In this document: positions 9,699-18,396 of the stretch, piece after piece | Numbering within the stretch: the stretch's first letter is position 1 | How the letters are laid out: each line of letters begins with the position of its first letter | Assembly (NCBI RefSeq): GCF_900116625.1 | Contig: NZ_FPBE01000002.1 | Location: 124,001 to 188,000 of the forward strand | From: Idiomarina abyssalis | GTDB taxonomy: Bacteria > Pseudomonadota > Gammaproteobacteria > Enterobacterales > Alteromonadaceae | DNA: 64,000 bases | Direction of reading: 5' to 3' | Position numbers and translations under genes: made by a program | The notes under the pieces: generated by a model | Seen by the model: the letters and a program-made list of their open reading frames with translations, nothing else | Databases searched by the model: none | What the model was told of the DNA's origin: nothing

Positions 9699-9831
9699 TG
9701 TAGCTCTTTTTGCTCTTTTAATGACCGCGATGCTTCTTAAACAATTTGAACTTGTAAAAATAATTTTAGGCTCTGCGCTCGCTGTTGGCAGTGGGGCGGG
9801 CATTACAAGCCTTTTTAAAAGGAAGAAATAA
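9699..9831 (+). pseudogene. 3' remainder of the IS-split lipoprotein gene
   Basis: After the second TGTA copy the original frame continues for 42 codons (ALFALLMTAMLLKQF, then KIILGSALAVGSGAG and SLFKRKK) to a TAA at 9829-9831. This tail has a hydrophobic segment and a basic end, suggesting that the intact protein carried a C-terminal membrane segment. It has no start of its own and is unlikely to be expressed. Confidence 0.6.
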
Positions 9832-9847
9832 CTACGCGCAAAGTTTG

Positions 9848-9953
9848 TATAACAAGCCGCTTAACACTTTTCCTCCGGCCACTGTAACAGTAACGTAGCT
9901 GCACTTCATAAATATTCCGCCACGTTACTGCCCGTTAACTTAGCGTTATGTAA
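9848..9953 (+). repeat. attC-like integron recombination site
   Basis: The left end GTATAACAAGCCGCTTAAC and right end GTTAACTTAGCGTTATGT are imperfect complements laid out as R''-L'' and L'-R' boxes. Inside is a perfect 9-bp inverted pair, CAGTAACGT and ACGTTACTG. This architecture and the GTTATG end resemble attC sites such as the Vibrio VCR. It sits directly before a gene whose stop codon lies in a second AACAAGG-type half site, as gene cassettes do. R' matches the GTTRRRY consensus only partly, so the call is moderate. Confidence 0.45.
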
Positions 9954-9977
9954 TGAATAGAGAGATAAAGGAAGGTT

Positions 9978-10718
9978 ATGTCGACTCCTAAGGTATTTAT
10001 ATCGTACTCACACGACTCGCAGCAGCACAAAAAATGGGTACTAGATTTGGCAACTCGGCTAAGAAGTAGCGGCATAGATGCAATCATTGATCAGTGGGAG
10101 TTACGCCCAGGTGACGATCTCCCGCATTTCATGGAAAAACATCTAGCTAAATCAGATTATGTAGTCATGGTTTGCACTGACAAATATGTTGAGAAAGCCA
10201 ATGCAGGAACTGGCGGGGTAGGTTACGAGAAAATGATAATTACTGCCGATCTCCTTTCGAATATCGACTCAAACAAAATTGTACCTGTAATACGCCAATT
10301 CGGCACGCACAATGTGCCAACATTTCTAAAAACAAAATTATTTGTAAATTTTTCAAAAGACGATGATTACGAGTTCAGTTTTGATGAGCTAGTTAGAACA
10401 TTTCATGGCGCACCTCTCTTTGAAAAGCCAGAAATCGGAAATAGTCCATTTATACCAATTAGTGAAACACCGCCTGAAAAAACAGGTGATCCGATAAGGG
10501 AAATGATGAAATACATCGTGAATGATTTTGAAAGTGGGGATGATTACACGTTATACAAAAATTTAATCCATGCAGTGGATATGTCGCGCATTATGCTTGA
10601 TATCATAATTGGCGAAGCCGTCCAAAAAGGATACATAGGTGTAGATAATGACGGAGATATCTATTTGCTGCCTGAAGGTAAAAAATATGCCATACAACAT
10701 AAACTGGTAAATGCATAA
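9978..10718 (+). CDS. SEFIR/TIR-domain protein with C-terminal winged-helix-like region, putative cassette
   Basis: The product has 246 residues; the ATG is preceded by AAGGAAGG. Residues 4-150 form a SEFIR/TIR-type domain: KVFISYSHDSQQHKKWV, then IDAIIDQWELRPGDDL (about 33-48) and GGVGYEKMII (79-88), with E84 a candidate catalytic residue by analogy with TIR NADases. Residues about 165-246 look helical and winged-helix-like. In bacteria such domains are frequent in anti-phage and NAD-depleting systems, usually with a partner; none is adjacent here. The gene sits between an attC-like site and a second half site, so it was probably acquired as a cassette. The defence role is inference. Confidence 0.8.
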   Translation: MSTPKVFISYSHDSQQHKKWVLDLATRLRSSGIDAIIDQWELRPGDDLPHFMEKHLAKSDYVVMVCTDKYVEKANAGTGGVGYEKMIITADLLSNIDSNKIVPVIRQFGTHNVPTFLKTKLFVNFSKDDDYEFSFDELVRTFHGAPLFEKPEIGNSPFIPISETPPEKTGDPIREMMKYIVNDFESGDDYTLYKNLIHAVDMSRIMLDIIIGEAVQKGYIGVDNDGDIYLLPEGKKYAIQHKLVNA

Positions 10719-10775
10719 CAAGGCCAACCACATTCGTGTAATGCAAGATACGAATTGATTGCGTTGGACAGCATA
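10712..10775 (+). repeat. Possible second, weak attC-like site
   Basis: The stop codon of the SEFIR/TIR gene lies within GCATAACAAGGCC, as at the start of many attC sites. An inner pair ATTCGTGT/ATACGAAT and a closing GTTGGAC (matching GTTRRRY) follow within about 60 bases. The outer boxes pair poorly, so this may be degenerate or coincidental. Confidence 0.25.
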
Positions 10776-11107
10776 CTCTAAGCTTTGATTGCCCGTGTAG
10801 GCAGCTTTATATAATATAGGGATAAATAGTAAACACATAAGAAAAGTATGGAAACTCGCTGATTAAAAGAGCTGTTACTAAGATCCAGTCTTGGTATGGC
10901 AGATTGGAATCTCAGACAAGAGATATAGCCATAAAAGCTTTTGATGCGCTAGAGGCGCATGGCGGTAGTGCAAAGGATTCGGCCTAGGTCAAACAAACTG
11001 TGAAGGTTGTATTCGGACATGGTTAAAGAGCGGAAATCTGTAATGCCATCGTATGCGGCATCAACGTCTGCTCCTGGCACAGGGCTGCCGTAGCAGCCCA
11101 CTAACAG
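10776..11107. other. Gene-poor region with a short open fragment
   Basis: No complete gene is supportable. Plus-strand codons from about 10,859 to 10,987 stay open and encode a plausible helical fragment (SWYGRLESQTRDIAIKAFD, EAHGGSAKDS) without a start or ribosome binding site, so it may be the 3' end of a decayed gene. A hairpin with GGGCTGC/GCAGCCC arms (11,082-11,099) lies just past the recombinase remnant stop, but no T-tract follows it. Confidence 0.35.
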
Positions 11108-11419
11108 TTAGACCTCAATTGACTCAGAAATATCAAGCGCGTCATCCACTTCAATTCCGAGGTAGCGTACAGTGCTTTCCAACTTTTTGTGGCCTAATAA
11201 AAGTTGGATAACTCTGAGATTCTTAGTTTTCTTATAGATAAGATATGACTTGGTTCTTCGCATTGAATGAGTGCTGTACAGCGAACTGTCCAATCCTAGC
11301 TTCTCGATCCAACCATGAAATATCAGGTCGTACTGGCGGGTCGAGATATGTTCCGCGTCAGTAACTCTCGATCTAAATAAATAATCTGATTCTGATAGGT
11401 TCGCTTGCCTGTCCTTCAA
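11108..11419 (-). pseudogene. C-terminal remnant of a tyrosine recombinase
   Basis: The frame encodes about 103 residues. It shows the tyrosine-recombinase C-terminal signature: HISTRQYDLIFHGWIEKLGL, then THSMRRTKSYLIYKKTKNL (H-x-x-R) and LLLGHKKLESTVRYLGIE with the active-site Tyr. It matches the end of a family of short integrases of about 190 residues, from memory. The N-terminal half with the first catalytic Arg is missing, and the frame upstream runs without a start into the gcvP terminator hairpin at 11,433. It is therefore a truncated, inactive remnant marking the border between accessory DNA and the conserved gcv operon. Confidence 0.75.
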
Positions 11420-11427
11420 GCAAGGAT

Positions 11428-11452
11428 AAAAAAGCCCGCTAAAAAGCGGGCT
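11428..11452 (-). terminator. Rho-independent terminator of the gcv operon
   Basis: Read on the minus strand this is AGCCCGCT, a TTTT loop, AGCGGGCT, then a T-run. It lies about 60 bases after the gcvP stop. Confidence 0.85.
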
Positions 11453-11471
11453 CCATATTCATCTCAGCGAG

Positions 11472-11500
11472 CATCTCACCTGACGTGAACGTCAGGCTAC
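11472..11500. repeat. Short palindromic repeat, copy 1
   Basis: This 29-base unit is identical to 17,030-17,058. Its centre is CCTGACGTGAACGTCAGG, an 8-bp perfect inverted repeat with a GA loop. It lies between the gcvP stop and its terminator. A related palindrome occurs at 36,120-36,146. The pattern is REP-like. Confidence 0.8.
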
Positions 11501-11510
11501 ATCAAAAGGC

Positions 11511-14399
11511 CTACCGATACTCTTCAATACTAGGGCATGAGCACATCAGGTTACGGTCACCAAATACGTCATCTATACGGTTTACGGTTGGCCAGAACTT
11601 GTCGTAACCAACGGCTTCAACCGGGTAGGTTGCCGTTTTTCTATCGTATGGGCGATCCCACTCTGCGTCGGTAATGTCAGCCAATGTATGCGGCGCATTT
11701 ACCAGCGGGTTGTTGTCTTTTGGCCATTCACCAGCTGCGACTTTCTCGGCTTCGGCTTTAATGCTGACCAGGGCTTCAATAAAGCGGTCAAGCTCAGCTT
11801 TAGACTCAGACTCGGTCGGCTCAACCATAATGGTACCCGCTACCGGGAAGCTCATGGTTGGTGAGTGGAAGCCGTAGTCTTGCAGGCGTTTAGCCACATC
11901 AATTTCGGCAATACCGGCAGCGTCTTTCATTGGGCGCAAGTCGATAATGCATTCGTGCGCGACACGGTTGTTGCGGCCACGATACAAGATTTTGAAGTGC
12001 TTGCTTAGCTTCTCAGCCAGGTAGTTGGCGTTCAAAATAGCGGTTTCTGATGCTTCACGTAGGCCGCGTCCGCCCATCATGGCAATGTACATCCAGGAAA
12101 TGGTCAGAATGCTCGCACTACCAAACTGCGCAGCAGAAACTGCGCCGTTACCTGCTTTAGGCCCGTCGATATTCACAATGGAGTGATTTGGCAGGAATTC
12201 AGCCAGGTGCTGCTTCACGCCAATAGGACCCATGCCAGGGCCACCGCCACCGTGAGGAATACAGAAGGTTTTGTGCAGGTTCAGGTGCGATACGTCAGAG
12301 CCAATGTAACCCGGTGAGGTTACGCCAACCTGTGCGTTCATGTTGGCACCATCCATGTAAACCTGACCACCGTAGCTGTGAACCAGGTCACAAATGTCTT
12401 TAATGCCTTCTTCGTAAACACCGTGCGTAGACGGATAAGTCACCATAATGCACGACAGGTTCTCGCCCGCTTCTTCAGCTTTGGCTTTTAAGTCGTCCAT
12501 ATCCACGTTGCCGTGCTTGTCACAGTCAACCACTACCACTTTCATGTTCATCATCTGAGCTGAAGCCGGGTTGGTACCGTGAGCAGAGCTTGGAATAAGG
12601 CAAATGTTGCGATGCCCGTCGCCGCGGCTTTCGTGGTACTTCTGAATAGCCAGCAGACCAGCGTACTCGCCCTGCGCACCAGAGTTCGGCTGCATAGACA
12701 TGTCGTCATAACCGGTTACGTCAATTAACCATTCTGACAAGGTTTCAACCAGCTCGTAATAGCCTTGCGCCTGCTCTGCCGGGCAGAACGGGTGCAACTG
12801 ACCAAACTCAGGCCAGGTCACCGGAATCATCTCGGCGGTGGCGTTCAGCTTCATGGTGCACGAGCCCAGAGAAATCATCGAATGGTTCAGGGCTAAATCT
12901 TTGTTTTCCAGCTTTTTAATGTAACGCAGCATTTCGGTTTCTGAGTGATACTCGTTAAATACCGGGTGCTGTAAATACTGAGAGGTGCGCACTAAGTCAG
13001 CAGGAATGGATTCTACGTCACCGCCAGCAACGCGGCTGTCCAGTACGTCAATGTCTAAACCGTGGTTGTCGCCAAACAAAGCAGCAAATAAGTTTTCAAC
13101 GTCGTCACGCGTTTTGGCTTCGTCCAGGCTAATACCAAATACGCCTTCGCCGTCAACGCGTAGGTTAAGACCCAGCGCTTTACTGCGCGACAATACGTCT
13201 GCAGCGTTTTCTTTCATTTCAAAGGTTAAGGTATCAAACCAGTGGCTGTTCACCAGCTTCACGCCTTTGTCCTGCATACCTAGCGCGACAATGTCGGTTA
13301 AACGGTGAATGCGGTTGGCAATACGACGCAAGCCTTCCGGGCCATGGTACACGGCGTAAAACGACGCCATGTTCGCCAGCAGAACCTGCGCAGTACAAAT
13401 GTTCGAATTCGCTTTTTCGCGGCGTATGTGCTGCTCACGGGTCTGCATAGCCATACGCAATGCAGGGCGTCCACGAGAGTCTTTAGAAACCCCGATAATA
13501 CGACCCGGCAATGAACGCTTAAATTTGTCGCGGGTAGCAAAGAACGCCGCGTGAGGACCACCATAGCCCATTGGCACACCAAAGCGCTGAGCGTTACCGA
13601 ACACCATGTCGGCGCCCATTTCGCCCGGTGACTTCACCATTAACAGGCTCATTAAGTCAGAAGCAACGGCGACAATGGCCTTTTTCTCCTGCAACTCACC
13701 AATTAACTGTTCAATGTTGTGCAGCTGGCCTTGCTTGTCCGGGTACTGCAACAACGCACCAAACACGTCGTGATCAGAAGCTTCACGCGCCGGTCCGACA
13801 ATAATGTCGAAACCAAAGTATTCGGCACGGGTTTTCACCACGTCAATGGTTTGCGTGTAAACGTTGTCCGCAATGAAAAACGCGTTGGATTTTTTGTTTT
13901 TAGAAACCCGCTTCGCCATGGCCATAGCTTCGGCGGCGGCAGTGGCTTCGTCCAGCAGTGAGGCGCTGGCTAAATCCAGGCCGGTTAAATCCATAGTCAT
14001 TTGCTGGAAGTTAAGCAGTGCTTCTAAACGGCCCTGAGCAATTTCCGGCTGGTACGGCGTGTACGCTGTATACCAACCCGGGTTTTCAAGCACGTTACGC
14101 AAAATAACGTTCGGCACTACGGTGTCGTAGTAGCCCATACCAATGTATGAGGTACAAATTTGGTTCTTTTTCGCGATGTTTTTAAGACGAGCCAGAGCTT
14201 CGCGTTCAGTTTGCGGCTCCCCTGTTTGCAGGAACGGTTCACGCAGAATCGCACCAGGCACAGTGTCTTTGGTTAATGCTTCTAAAGAATCTACACCCAG
14301 CTCAGCCAGCATGGCTTTTTGTTCATCAGCGCTTGGGCCAATGTGGCGGCTAATGAATTCATCGTGGTGCTCTAATTGCGTCAGGGTAGTACTGCTCAT
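11511..14399 (-). CDS. gcvP: Glycine dehydrogenase (decarboxylating), P-protein
   Basis: The 962-residue length is typical of the fused P-protein. It uses PLP to decarboxylate glycine and passes the aminomethyl group to lipoyl-GcvH. The PLP lysine lies in [18 protein letters not shown] (about K710), and the Gly-rich loop is intact. The N-terminal half ([17 protein letters not shown] onward) and C-terminal half are both present. It is the last gene of gcvT-gcvH-gcvP, 125 bases after gcvH with a hairpin in between. Several long antisense frames lie over it, an effect of codon usage rather than genes. Confidence 0.97.
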   Translation of the reverse strand: MSSTTLTQLEHHDEFISRHIGPSADEQKAMLAELGVDSLEALTKDTVPGAILREPFLQTGEPQTEREALARLKNIAKKNQICTSYIGMGYYDTVVPNVILRNVLENPGWYTAYTPYQPEIAQGRLEALLNFQQMTMDLTGLDLASASLLDEATAAAEAMAMAKRVSKNKKSNAFFIADNVYTQTIDVVKTRAEYFGFDIIVGPAREASDHDVFGALLQYPDKQGQLHNIEQLIGELQEKKAIVAVASDLMSLLMVKSPGEMGADMVFGNAQRFGVPMGYGGPHAAFFATRDKFKRSLPGRIIGVSKDSRGRPALRMAMQTREQHIRREKANSNICTAQVLLANMASFYAVYHGPEGLRRIANRIHRLTDIVALGMQDKGVKLVNSHWFDTLTFEMKENAADVLSRSKALGLNLRVDGEGVFGISLDEAKTRDDVENLFAALFGDNHGLDIDVLDSRVAGGDVESIPADLVRTSQYLQHPVFNEYHSETEMLRYIKKLENKDLALNHSMISLGSCTMKLNATAEMIPVTWPEFGQLHPFCPAEQAQGYYELVETLSEWLIDVTGYDDMSMQPNSGAQGEYAGLLAIQKYHESRGDGHRNICLIPSSAHGTNPASAQMMNMKVVVVDCDKHGNVDMDDLKAKAEEAGENLSCIMVTYPSTHGVYEEGIKDICDLVHSYGGQVYMDGANMNAQVGVTSPGYIGSDVSHLNLHKTFCIPHGGGGPGMGPIGVKQHLAEFLPNHSIVNIDGPKAGNGAVSAAQFGSASILTISWMYIAMMGGRGLREASETAILNANYLAEKLSKHFKILYRGRNNRVAHECIIDLRPMKDAAGIAEIDVAKRLQDYGFHSPTMSFPVAGTIMVEPTESESKAELDRFIEALVSIKAEAEKVAAGEWPKDNNPLVNAPHTLADITDAEWDRPYDRKTATYPVEAVGYDKFWPTVNRIDDVFGDRNLMCSCPSIEEYR

Positions 14400-14459
14400 T
14401 TAACTCAGCCTCGTACATTTATCGGAAATTTATCGAAAACTTATCGGATACAAAAAACA

Positions 14460-14490
14460 ATGAACCCCGGCTAATTTCCGGGGCTCAGGA
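14460..14490 (-). terminator. GC-rich hairpin between gcvH and gcvP
   Basis: On the minus strand, GAGCCCCGG and CCGGGGTTC pair around a short AT loop, with a T-rich tract about nine bases later. It may be a partial terminator or an mRNA-processing barrier that lowers gcvP relative to gcvT and gcvH. A triplicated TTATCG-type motif lies nearby (14,420-14,450). Confidence 0.5.
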
Positions 14491-14524
14491 CGCTCTGTGT
14501 CATTGGTGCTATGCGCCAATGGCC

Positions 14525-14914
14525 TCAGTCTTCGTCGATTGAAGCCTCGTAAGTGTTCGCGTCTAATAAGTTGTCCAGCTCGCCGCTGTCATCTGCTTTT
14601 ATACGGAATAACCAGCCGTCACCGTAAGGGTCGTTGTTGACCGTTTCAGGGGCATCTTCCAGATCTTCGTTAACCGCAACAACTTCACCGGTCATTGGTG
14701 CGTAGATATCTGAAGCGGCTTTTACAGATTCAGCGACAGCAATGTCGTCGCCTGTGGCAACTTTGTCGCCTACGTCCGGTAACTCAACAAACACCATGTC
14801 GCCAAGAAGTTCCTGCGCGTGCTCGGAGATACCTACAGTAAAAGTACCGTCGCCTTCATCACGAACCCATTCGTGGGTTGATGCGTATTTCAGATCTGCT
14901 GGAATATTGCTCAT
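14525..14914 (-). CDS. gcvH: Glycine cleavage system H protein
   Basis: This 129-residue protein has the normal length. The lipoyl attachment lysine is K65 in [15 protein letters not shown]. It shuttles the aminomethyl group from GcvP to GcvT and is reduced and reoxidised through lipoamide dehydrogenase, which is not encoded in this window. It lies 50 bases after gcvT and upstream of gcvP on the same strand. Confidence 0.97.
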   Translation of the reverse strand: MSNIPADLKYASTHEWVRDEGDGTFTVGISEHAQELLGDMVFVELPDVGDKVATGDDIAVAESVKAASDIYAPMTGEVVAVNEDLEDAPETVNNDPYGDGWLFRIKADDSGELDNLLDANTYEASIDED

Positions 14915-14964
14915 ATTGCTTTCCTTCTACCCGGGTTACCCGGAATGTATTGAATCTTGTTCGA

Positions 14965-16044
14965 TTATAAAACAGATTGACCGTTTCTGACGAAACCTGG
15001 CTTAACCACCTTCACCGGCATTTGTTTCTTACGCATTTCCACTTCCGCTGTATCACCAACACTGGATGGAACGCGAGCCATTGCAACTGAGAAACCAAGT
15101 GTAGGCGAGAATGTACCAGAAGTGATGATACCTTCGCCACCCTCAACGGTTACTTTTTGACCGTGGCGCAGCACACCTTTCTCTTCCATTACAAGACCGA
15201 CTAATTTGTCATGACCTTTCGCTTTTTTCTGCTCTAAGGCTTTACGACCAATGAAGTTGCGATCAGCCGGTTCAAACGCTACGCTCCAGCCCATATTGGC
15301 TTCCAGCGGCGTGATGTTCTCGTCCATGTCCTGACCATACAGGTTCATGCCAGCTTCTAAGCGCAGTGTATCACGAGCACCCAGTCCACATGGAGCCACA
15401 TCGGCTTTTAGCAAGTCATTCCACAAGGCTTCAAGCTGCTCGGCCGGAACCACAATTTCGTAGCCTTTTTCACCGGTGTAACCTGTGGTCGCAATAAAGT
15501 AATCGCCAACGTCTTTACCCACAAAAGGCTTCATGCCTTCAATTTCTGCGTATTGCTCTGCGGTTAATACGCCCTGGATTTTTTCAGCGGCTTTAGGGCC
15601 CTGCAAAGCCAGCATACCCATGTCGTCACGCTCTTTGGTGGTGACATCAAAATCGGCAGCGACTTTTTCAATCCATGCCAGGTCGCGGTCACGGGTAGCT
15701 GAGTTAACAACCATGCGGTAGGCAGTTTCTGAGAAGAAATACACAATAAGGTCGTCAATAACACCGCCGTTTTCATTCAGCATACTGGTGTATTGTGCTT
15801 TGCCTTCGGTTTTTAGCTTAGCAACGTCGTTAGCCAGCAGGTAACGCAAAAACGCCTGAGCCTGTGGCCCTTCTACGTCAACAATGGTCATATGCGACAC
15901 ATCAAAAACACCGCAGTCACGGCGTACAGCATGGTGCTCTTCAATTTGTGAACCGTAGTTCAGCGGCATGTCCCAGCCGTGAAAATCAACCATCTTCGCA
16001 CCCGCTTTTACGTGTGCATCGTACAGTGGCGTTCTGCTACCCAT
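14965..16044 (-). CDS. gcvT: Aminomethyltransferase, T-protein
   Basis: The 359-residue length is typical. GcvT transfers the methylene group from lipoyl-GcvH to tetrahydrofolate and releases ammonia. The N-terminal folate-binding domain ([20 protein letters not shown], then [15 protein letters not shown]) and the C-terminal barrel ([10 protein letters not shown]) are intact. It is the promoter-proximal gene of gcvTHP. The 141-base upstream region shows no glycine riboswitch consensus, so control is probably transcriptional. The divergent LysR gene is positioned to be a regulator, but this is not proven. Confidence 0.96.
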   Translation of the reverse strand: MGSRTPLYDAHVKAGAKMVDFHGWDMPLNYGSQIEEHHAVRRDCGVFDVSHMTIVDVEGPQAQAFLRYLLANDVAKLKTEGKAQYTSMLNENGGVIDDLIVYFFSETAYRMVVNSATRDRDLAWIEKVAADFDVTTKERDDMGMLALQGPKAAEKIQGVLTAEQYAEIEGMKPFVGKDVGDYFIATTGYTGEKGYEIVVPAEQLEALWNDLLKADVAPCGLGARDTLRLEAGMNLYGQDMDENITPLEANMGWSVAFEPADRNFIGRKALEQKKAKGHDKLVGLVMEEKGVLRHGQKVTVEGGEGIITSGTFSPTLGFSVAMARVPSSVGDTAEVEMRKKQMPVKVVKPGFVRNGQSVL

Positions 16045-16091
16045 ACCGTGTTCCTTCTCTGTTCACTTTATGTGCGTGTGTATGGGCGCAA

Positions 16092-16097
16092 ATTATA
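16092..16097 (-). promoter_or_regulatory. Likely -10 element of the gcvTHP promoter
   Basis: On the minus strand this is a perfect TATAAT about 48 bases before the gcvT ATG. The -35 is weak (TTTAAG at 17-bp spacing), which is compatible with activator dependence. Confidence 0.5.
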
Positions 16098-16109
16098 GGC
16101 GTGATTCGT

Positions 16110-16138
16110 TTAAACTTAAAATCAATAATGCTTATAAT
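16110..16138 (+). promoter_or_regulatory. Likely promoter of the LysR-family gene
   Basis: TTAAAC (16,110-16,115) and TATAAT (16,133-16,138) are spaced by 17 bases, 48 bases before the ATG. It is divergent from the gcv promoter, so one operator could serve both. Confidence 0.5.
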
Positions 16139-16185
16139 GGTATTAATTTTTCAAATACCTAGTAACGACTTTATAAAGCGAGCCA

Positions 16186-17028
16186 ATGAAACATTTATCC
16201 TTAGAGGCCTTACGCAGCTTTAGTGCGGTGATTGAGCTGGGCAGTATGACACTTGCCGGCGAACGCATGGGGCGTTCTCAGCCTGCTATTAGTTTGCAGC
16301 TTAAAAAGCTGGAGCAGCAACTGGGCGTTGAACTGCTAACGCGCCAGGGTAGCGGCTTTGCACTTACCGCCGACGGTGACGTACTGTTTGACTACGCGCA
16401 GCGAATGTTGGCGCTAAATGACCAGGCCTGGGCGCAGTTCGAACCGCAACAGGTTAGCGGTAAAGTGCGGCTGGGTATTACCAGTGAATTCGCGTCCAGC
16501 TTGCTGCCCAAAGTGCTGGGTCAGTTTGCTCAGGTTTATCCGCAGGTGACACTGCAGGTGACTTCAGCGTTGAGTAAAGACTTACTGTCCGGACTGGGGC
16601 AACAGTTCGATATTATTCTGGCACTGCGCGAACAGACCAATAAAAGTGATGTTTTAATTCAGCGCGAAGAGCTGGTTTGGGTGGGCTTACCGGGCTTATT
16701 AGAACAACCCGGCTGGCCTATGGTGGTTGCTCCTGAAGGCTGTATTTATCGGCGCAGGGCAGAACAAAGCTTACAAAGGGCGCATCAGCCTTATCGTATC
16801 ACTTATACCAATACAGACTTCTCGGGACTGACTGCGGCATTGAACAGTGGGCTGGGCATTACCGTTCTGGCTAAAAGTACGGTACCGAAGGACATTCCCG
16901 TATTGGAGAGTTTTTCTGATAACAAACCCTTACCCAACCCCGGTTCAGTCAACGTGATTATGCGCCTGGCCGGCGGTGCCTCAAGTGCGGCTTCTCAGTT
17001 AGCGGATTATCTGAAAGCAAGGATTTGA
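16186..17028 (+). CDS. LysR-family transcriptional regulator
   Basis: The product has 280 residues. Residues 1-60 are a LysR helix-turn-helix (LEALRSFSAVIELGSMTLAG, then SQPAISLQLKKLEQQLG). The effector domain starts near residue 90 (GKVRLGITSEFASSLLPKVL). The sequence does not clearly match GcvA or ArgP; LrhA-like regulators have a similar N-terminus. It is transcribed divergently from gcvT, the classical position of an autoregulated LysR controlling its neighbour, but the target cannot be assigned from sequence. Its stop lies just before a palindromic repeat and a long inverted repeat shared with the convergent ubiI gene. Confidence 0.9.
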   Translation: MKHLSLEALRSFSAVIELGSMTLAGERMGRSQPAISLQLKKLEQQLGVELLTRQGSGFALTADGDVLFDYAQRMLALNDQAWAQFEPQQVSGKVRLGITSEFASSLLPKVLGQFAQVYPQVTLQVTSALSKDLLSGLGQQFDIILALREQTNKSDVLIQREELVWVGLPGLLEQPGWPMVVAPEGCIYRRRAEQSLQRAHQPYRITYTNTDFSGLTAALNSGLGITVLAKSTVPKDIPVLESFSDNKPLPNPGSVNVIMRLAGGASSAASQLADYLKARI

Positions 17029-17029
17029 A

Positions 17030-17058
17030 CATCTCACCTGACGTGAACGTCAGGCTAC
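17030..17058. repeat. Short palindromic repeat, copy 2
   Basis: This is identical over 29 bases to 11,472-11,500, with the core CCTGACGTGAACGTCAGG. It starts two bases after the LysR stop codon and could act in transcription termination or as a REP-like element. Confidence 0.8.
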
Positions 17059-17065
17059 GAAAGCT

Positions 17066-17215
17066 GAGCTCCGGGATAGGTGGCGCTTATGGTTGGTACC
17101 TACTGGTCAGGGAGTGTGCGGCGCCATGAATGGCGACGCCCAAGCCCTACAGGGACGTATTCACGGGCGTCTCCCTGACCAGTAGGTACCAACCACAGCC
17201 GCCTAGCTCTGGGGG
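17066..17215. repeat. Long palindrome with conserved core (element A)
   Basis: A 25-base arm (17,090-17,114) is perfectly complementary to 17,171-17,195, with weaker pairing extending outward. Between them is a 56-base core (17,115-17,170) that starts TGTGCGGCGCCATG and ends TTCACGGGCGT. The core, read in reverse, nearly matches that of element B at 47,849-47,904 and shares its layout with element C. It separates two convergent genes, and the last codons of ubiI lie in the outer right arm. Confidence 0.85.
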
Positions 17216-18396
17216 TCAGTGCCCAGCGCGATTTCGGCTAGCTTGCGTTTTAAAAAGGTGAGTTTGTTTGGCAGTGCGAAGGCCAGAGCGCGTAGGCCTT
17301 TTACTACTGGGTTTGCTGTACCGAAACCGCGTTTGAACGTTTCCATTGCAGCTATCATTAGCTGAGTGTCGGCTTTGCGCTCGCGCTGATACGCACTCAG
17401 CGAGCGGTGCAGTTGCGTCAGTGAAGACAAATCCACACCCTCAATTTTTTCGGTTAAGGCTTTCACGTCACCAAAACCTAAGTTCGCGCCCTGCCCGGCC
17501 AGCGGATGAATGGTGTGAGCCGCGTCGCCCGCCAAAACAATACGGTGCTGGTACCATTGGCGGGCGTATTGCATTTTAAGCGGAAAAGCTTTTATATCAG
17601 ACACACACTCGCAGCCGCCTAATACCCGCCCCGACTCTGTTTCCACCTGTTTTGCAAAGCGCTCAACGGGCTCATTAAGCAAGTTTTTGGCGAGATCTTC
17701 ATCGGCAGACCAGACAATGGAAACGGTATGAGAGTCAGGTGTTGGCAGAAGTGCCAGCGGCCCTGTTGGTAAAAATACCTGACGAGCCACGCCATTATGC
17801 GGTTGCTCCGTGCGAATATTGGCCACAATGCCTTGCTGTCCGTAATCCCAGAAGGTTAGTGGTAATTCAGCATACTGACGCACTTTCGAACGACCACCGT
17901 CAGCTCCTACTATAAGATCGGCTGACAGTAACCACTCACCAACATCGATTTCCGCGGGGTGAGAATCATCGCCGGCATGAACCATTGTCCACTGCTGCGT
18001 CTGCAATATATCAACACCGACCTGCTCAGCGCGGTGCCACAAAAAGTGCTCCACAAAATTGTTTTCAACTATAGCGCCTAAATCTGCGGCGTTAATTTCC
18101 CTGGCTGAAAACTCAATGTGCGCGGGGCTGTCTTTGTCCCACACTTGCATGCTTTGGTAGGGGCCACTTCGGTGTGCCTGCACTAAAGGCCAGGCACCAC
18201 AGTCTTTTAATACGCTGCGACTGCGATCATTCAGGGCGCTTACCCGCAATGCCAGCTCCTCAGAAAGTTCAGGCTGAGAATGTCTTTCCAGAACCATCAC
18301 TCGCCGGTTCTGCTGAGCCAGACGTATTGCCAGGCTCAGACCAATCATGCCGCCGCCAACAATCACAACATCGAGCTTTTTGCGTTTCATGGTCAT
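17203..18396 (-). CDS. ubiI: FAD-dependent monooxygenase, ubiquinone C5-hydroxylase type
   Basis: The ATG at 18,396 overlaps the ubiH stop (ATGA), giving 397 residues; an upstream start in the same frame is unlikely. The Rossmann motif VVIVGGGMIGLSLAIRLAQ starts the protein, with GADGGRSKVRQ in the middle and LAGDAAHTIHPLAGQGANLG as the FAD-ribose motif. UbiI hydroxylates the ring of the ubiquinone precursor at C5. Gene order pepP-ubiH-ubiI is as in E. coli, where ubiI was called visC. The 3' end runs into the long palindrome. Confidence 0.92.
   Translation of the reverse strand: MTMKRKKLDVVIVGGGMIGLSLAIRLAQQNRRVMVLERHSQPELSEELALRVSALNDRSRSVLKDCGAWPLVQAHRSGPYQSMQVWDKDSPAHIEFSAREINAADLGAIVENNFVEHFLWHRAEQVGVDILQTQQWTMVHAGDDSHPAEIDVGEWLLSADLIVGADGGRSKVRQYAELPLTFWDYGQQGIVANIRTEQPHNGVARQVFLPTGPLALLPTPDSHTVSIVWSADEDLAKNLLNEPVERFAKQVETESGRVLGGCECVSDIKAFPLKMQYARQWYQHRIVLAGDAAHTIHPLAGQGANLGFGDVKALTEKIEGVDLSSLTQLHRSLSAYQRERKADTQLMIAAMETFKRGFGTANPVVKGLRALAFALPNKLTFLKRKLAEIALGTDPQS

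Noticed and set aside
10563..10838. Minus-strand frame over the 3' end of the SEFIR/TIR gene
   Set aside because: It overlaps a well-supported gene, has no good ribosome binding site, and has an unlikely composition.
13298..14403. Several open frames antisense to gcvP
   Set aside because: They mirror the codon periodicity of gcvP, have no ribosome binding sites or recognisable domains, and gcvP is intact.
16045..16185. Glycine riboswitch upstream of gcvT
   Set aside because: The region is too short for a tandem aptamer and lacks the conserved GGAGAG/CCGAAGG-type elements.
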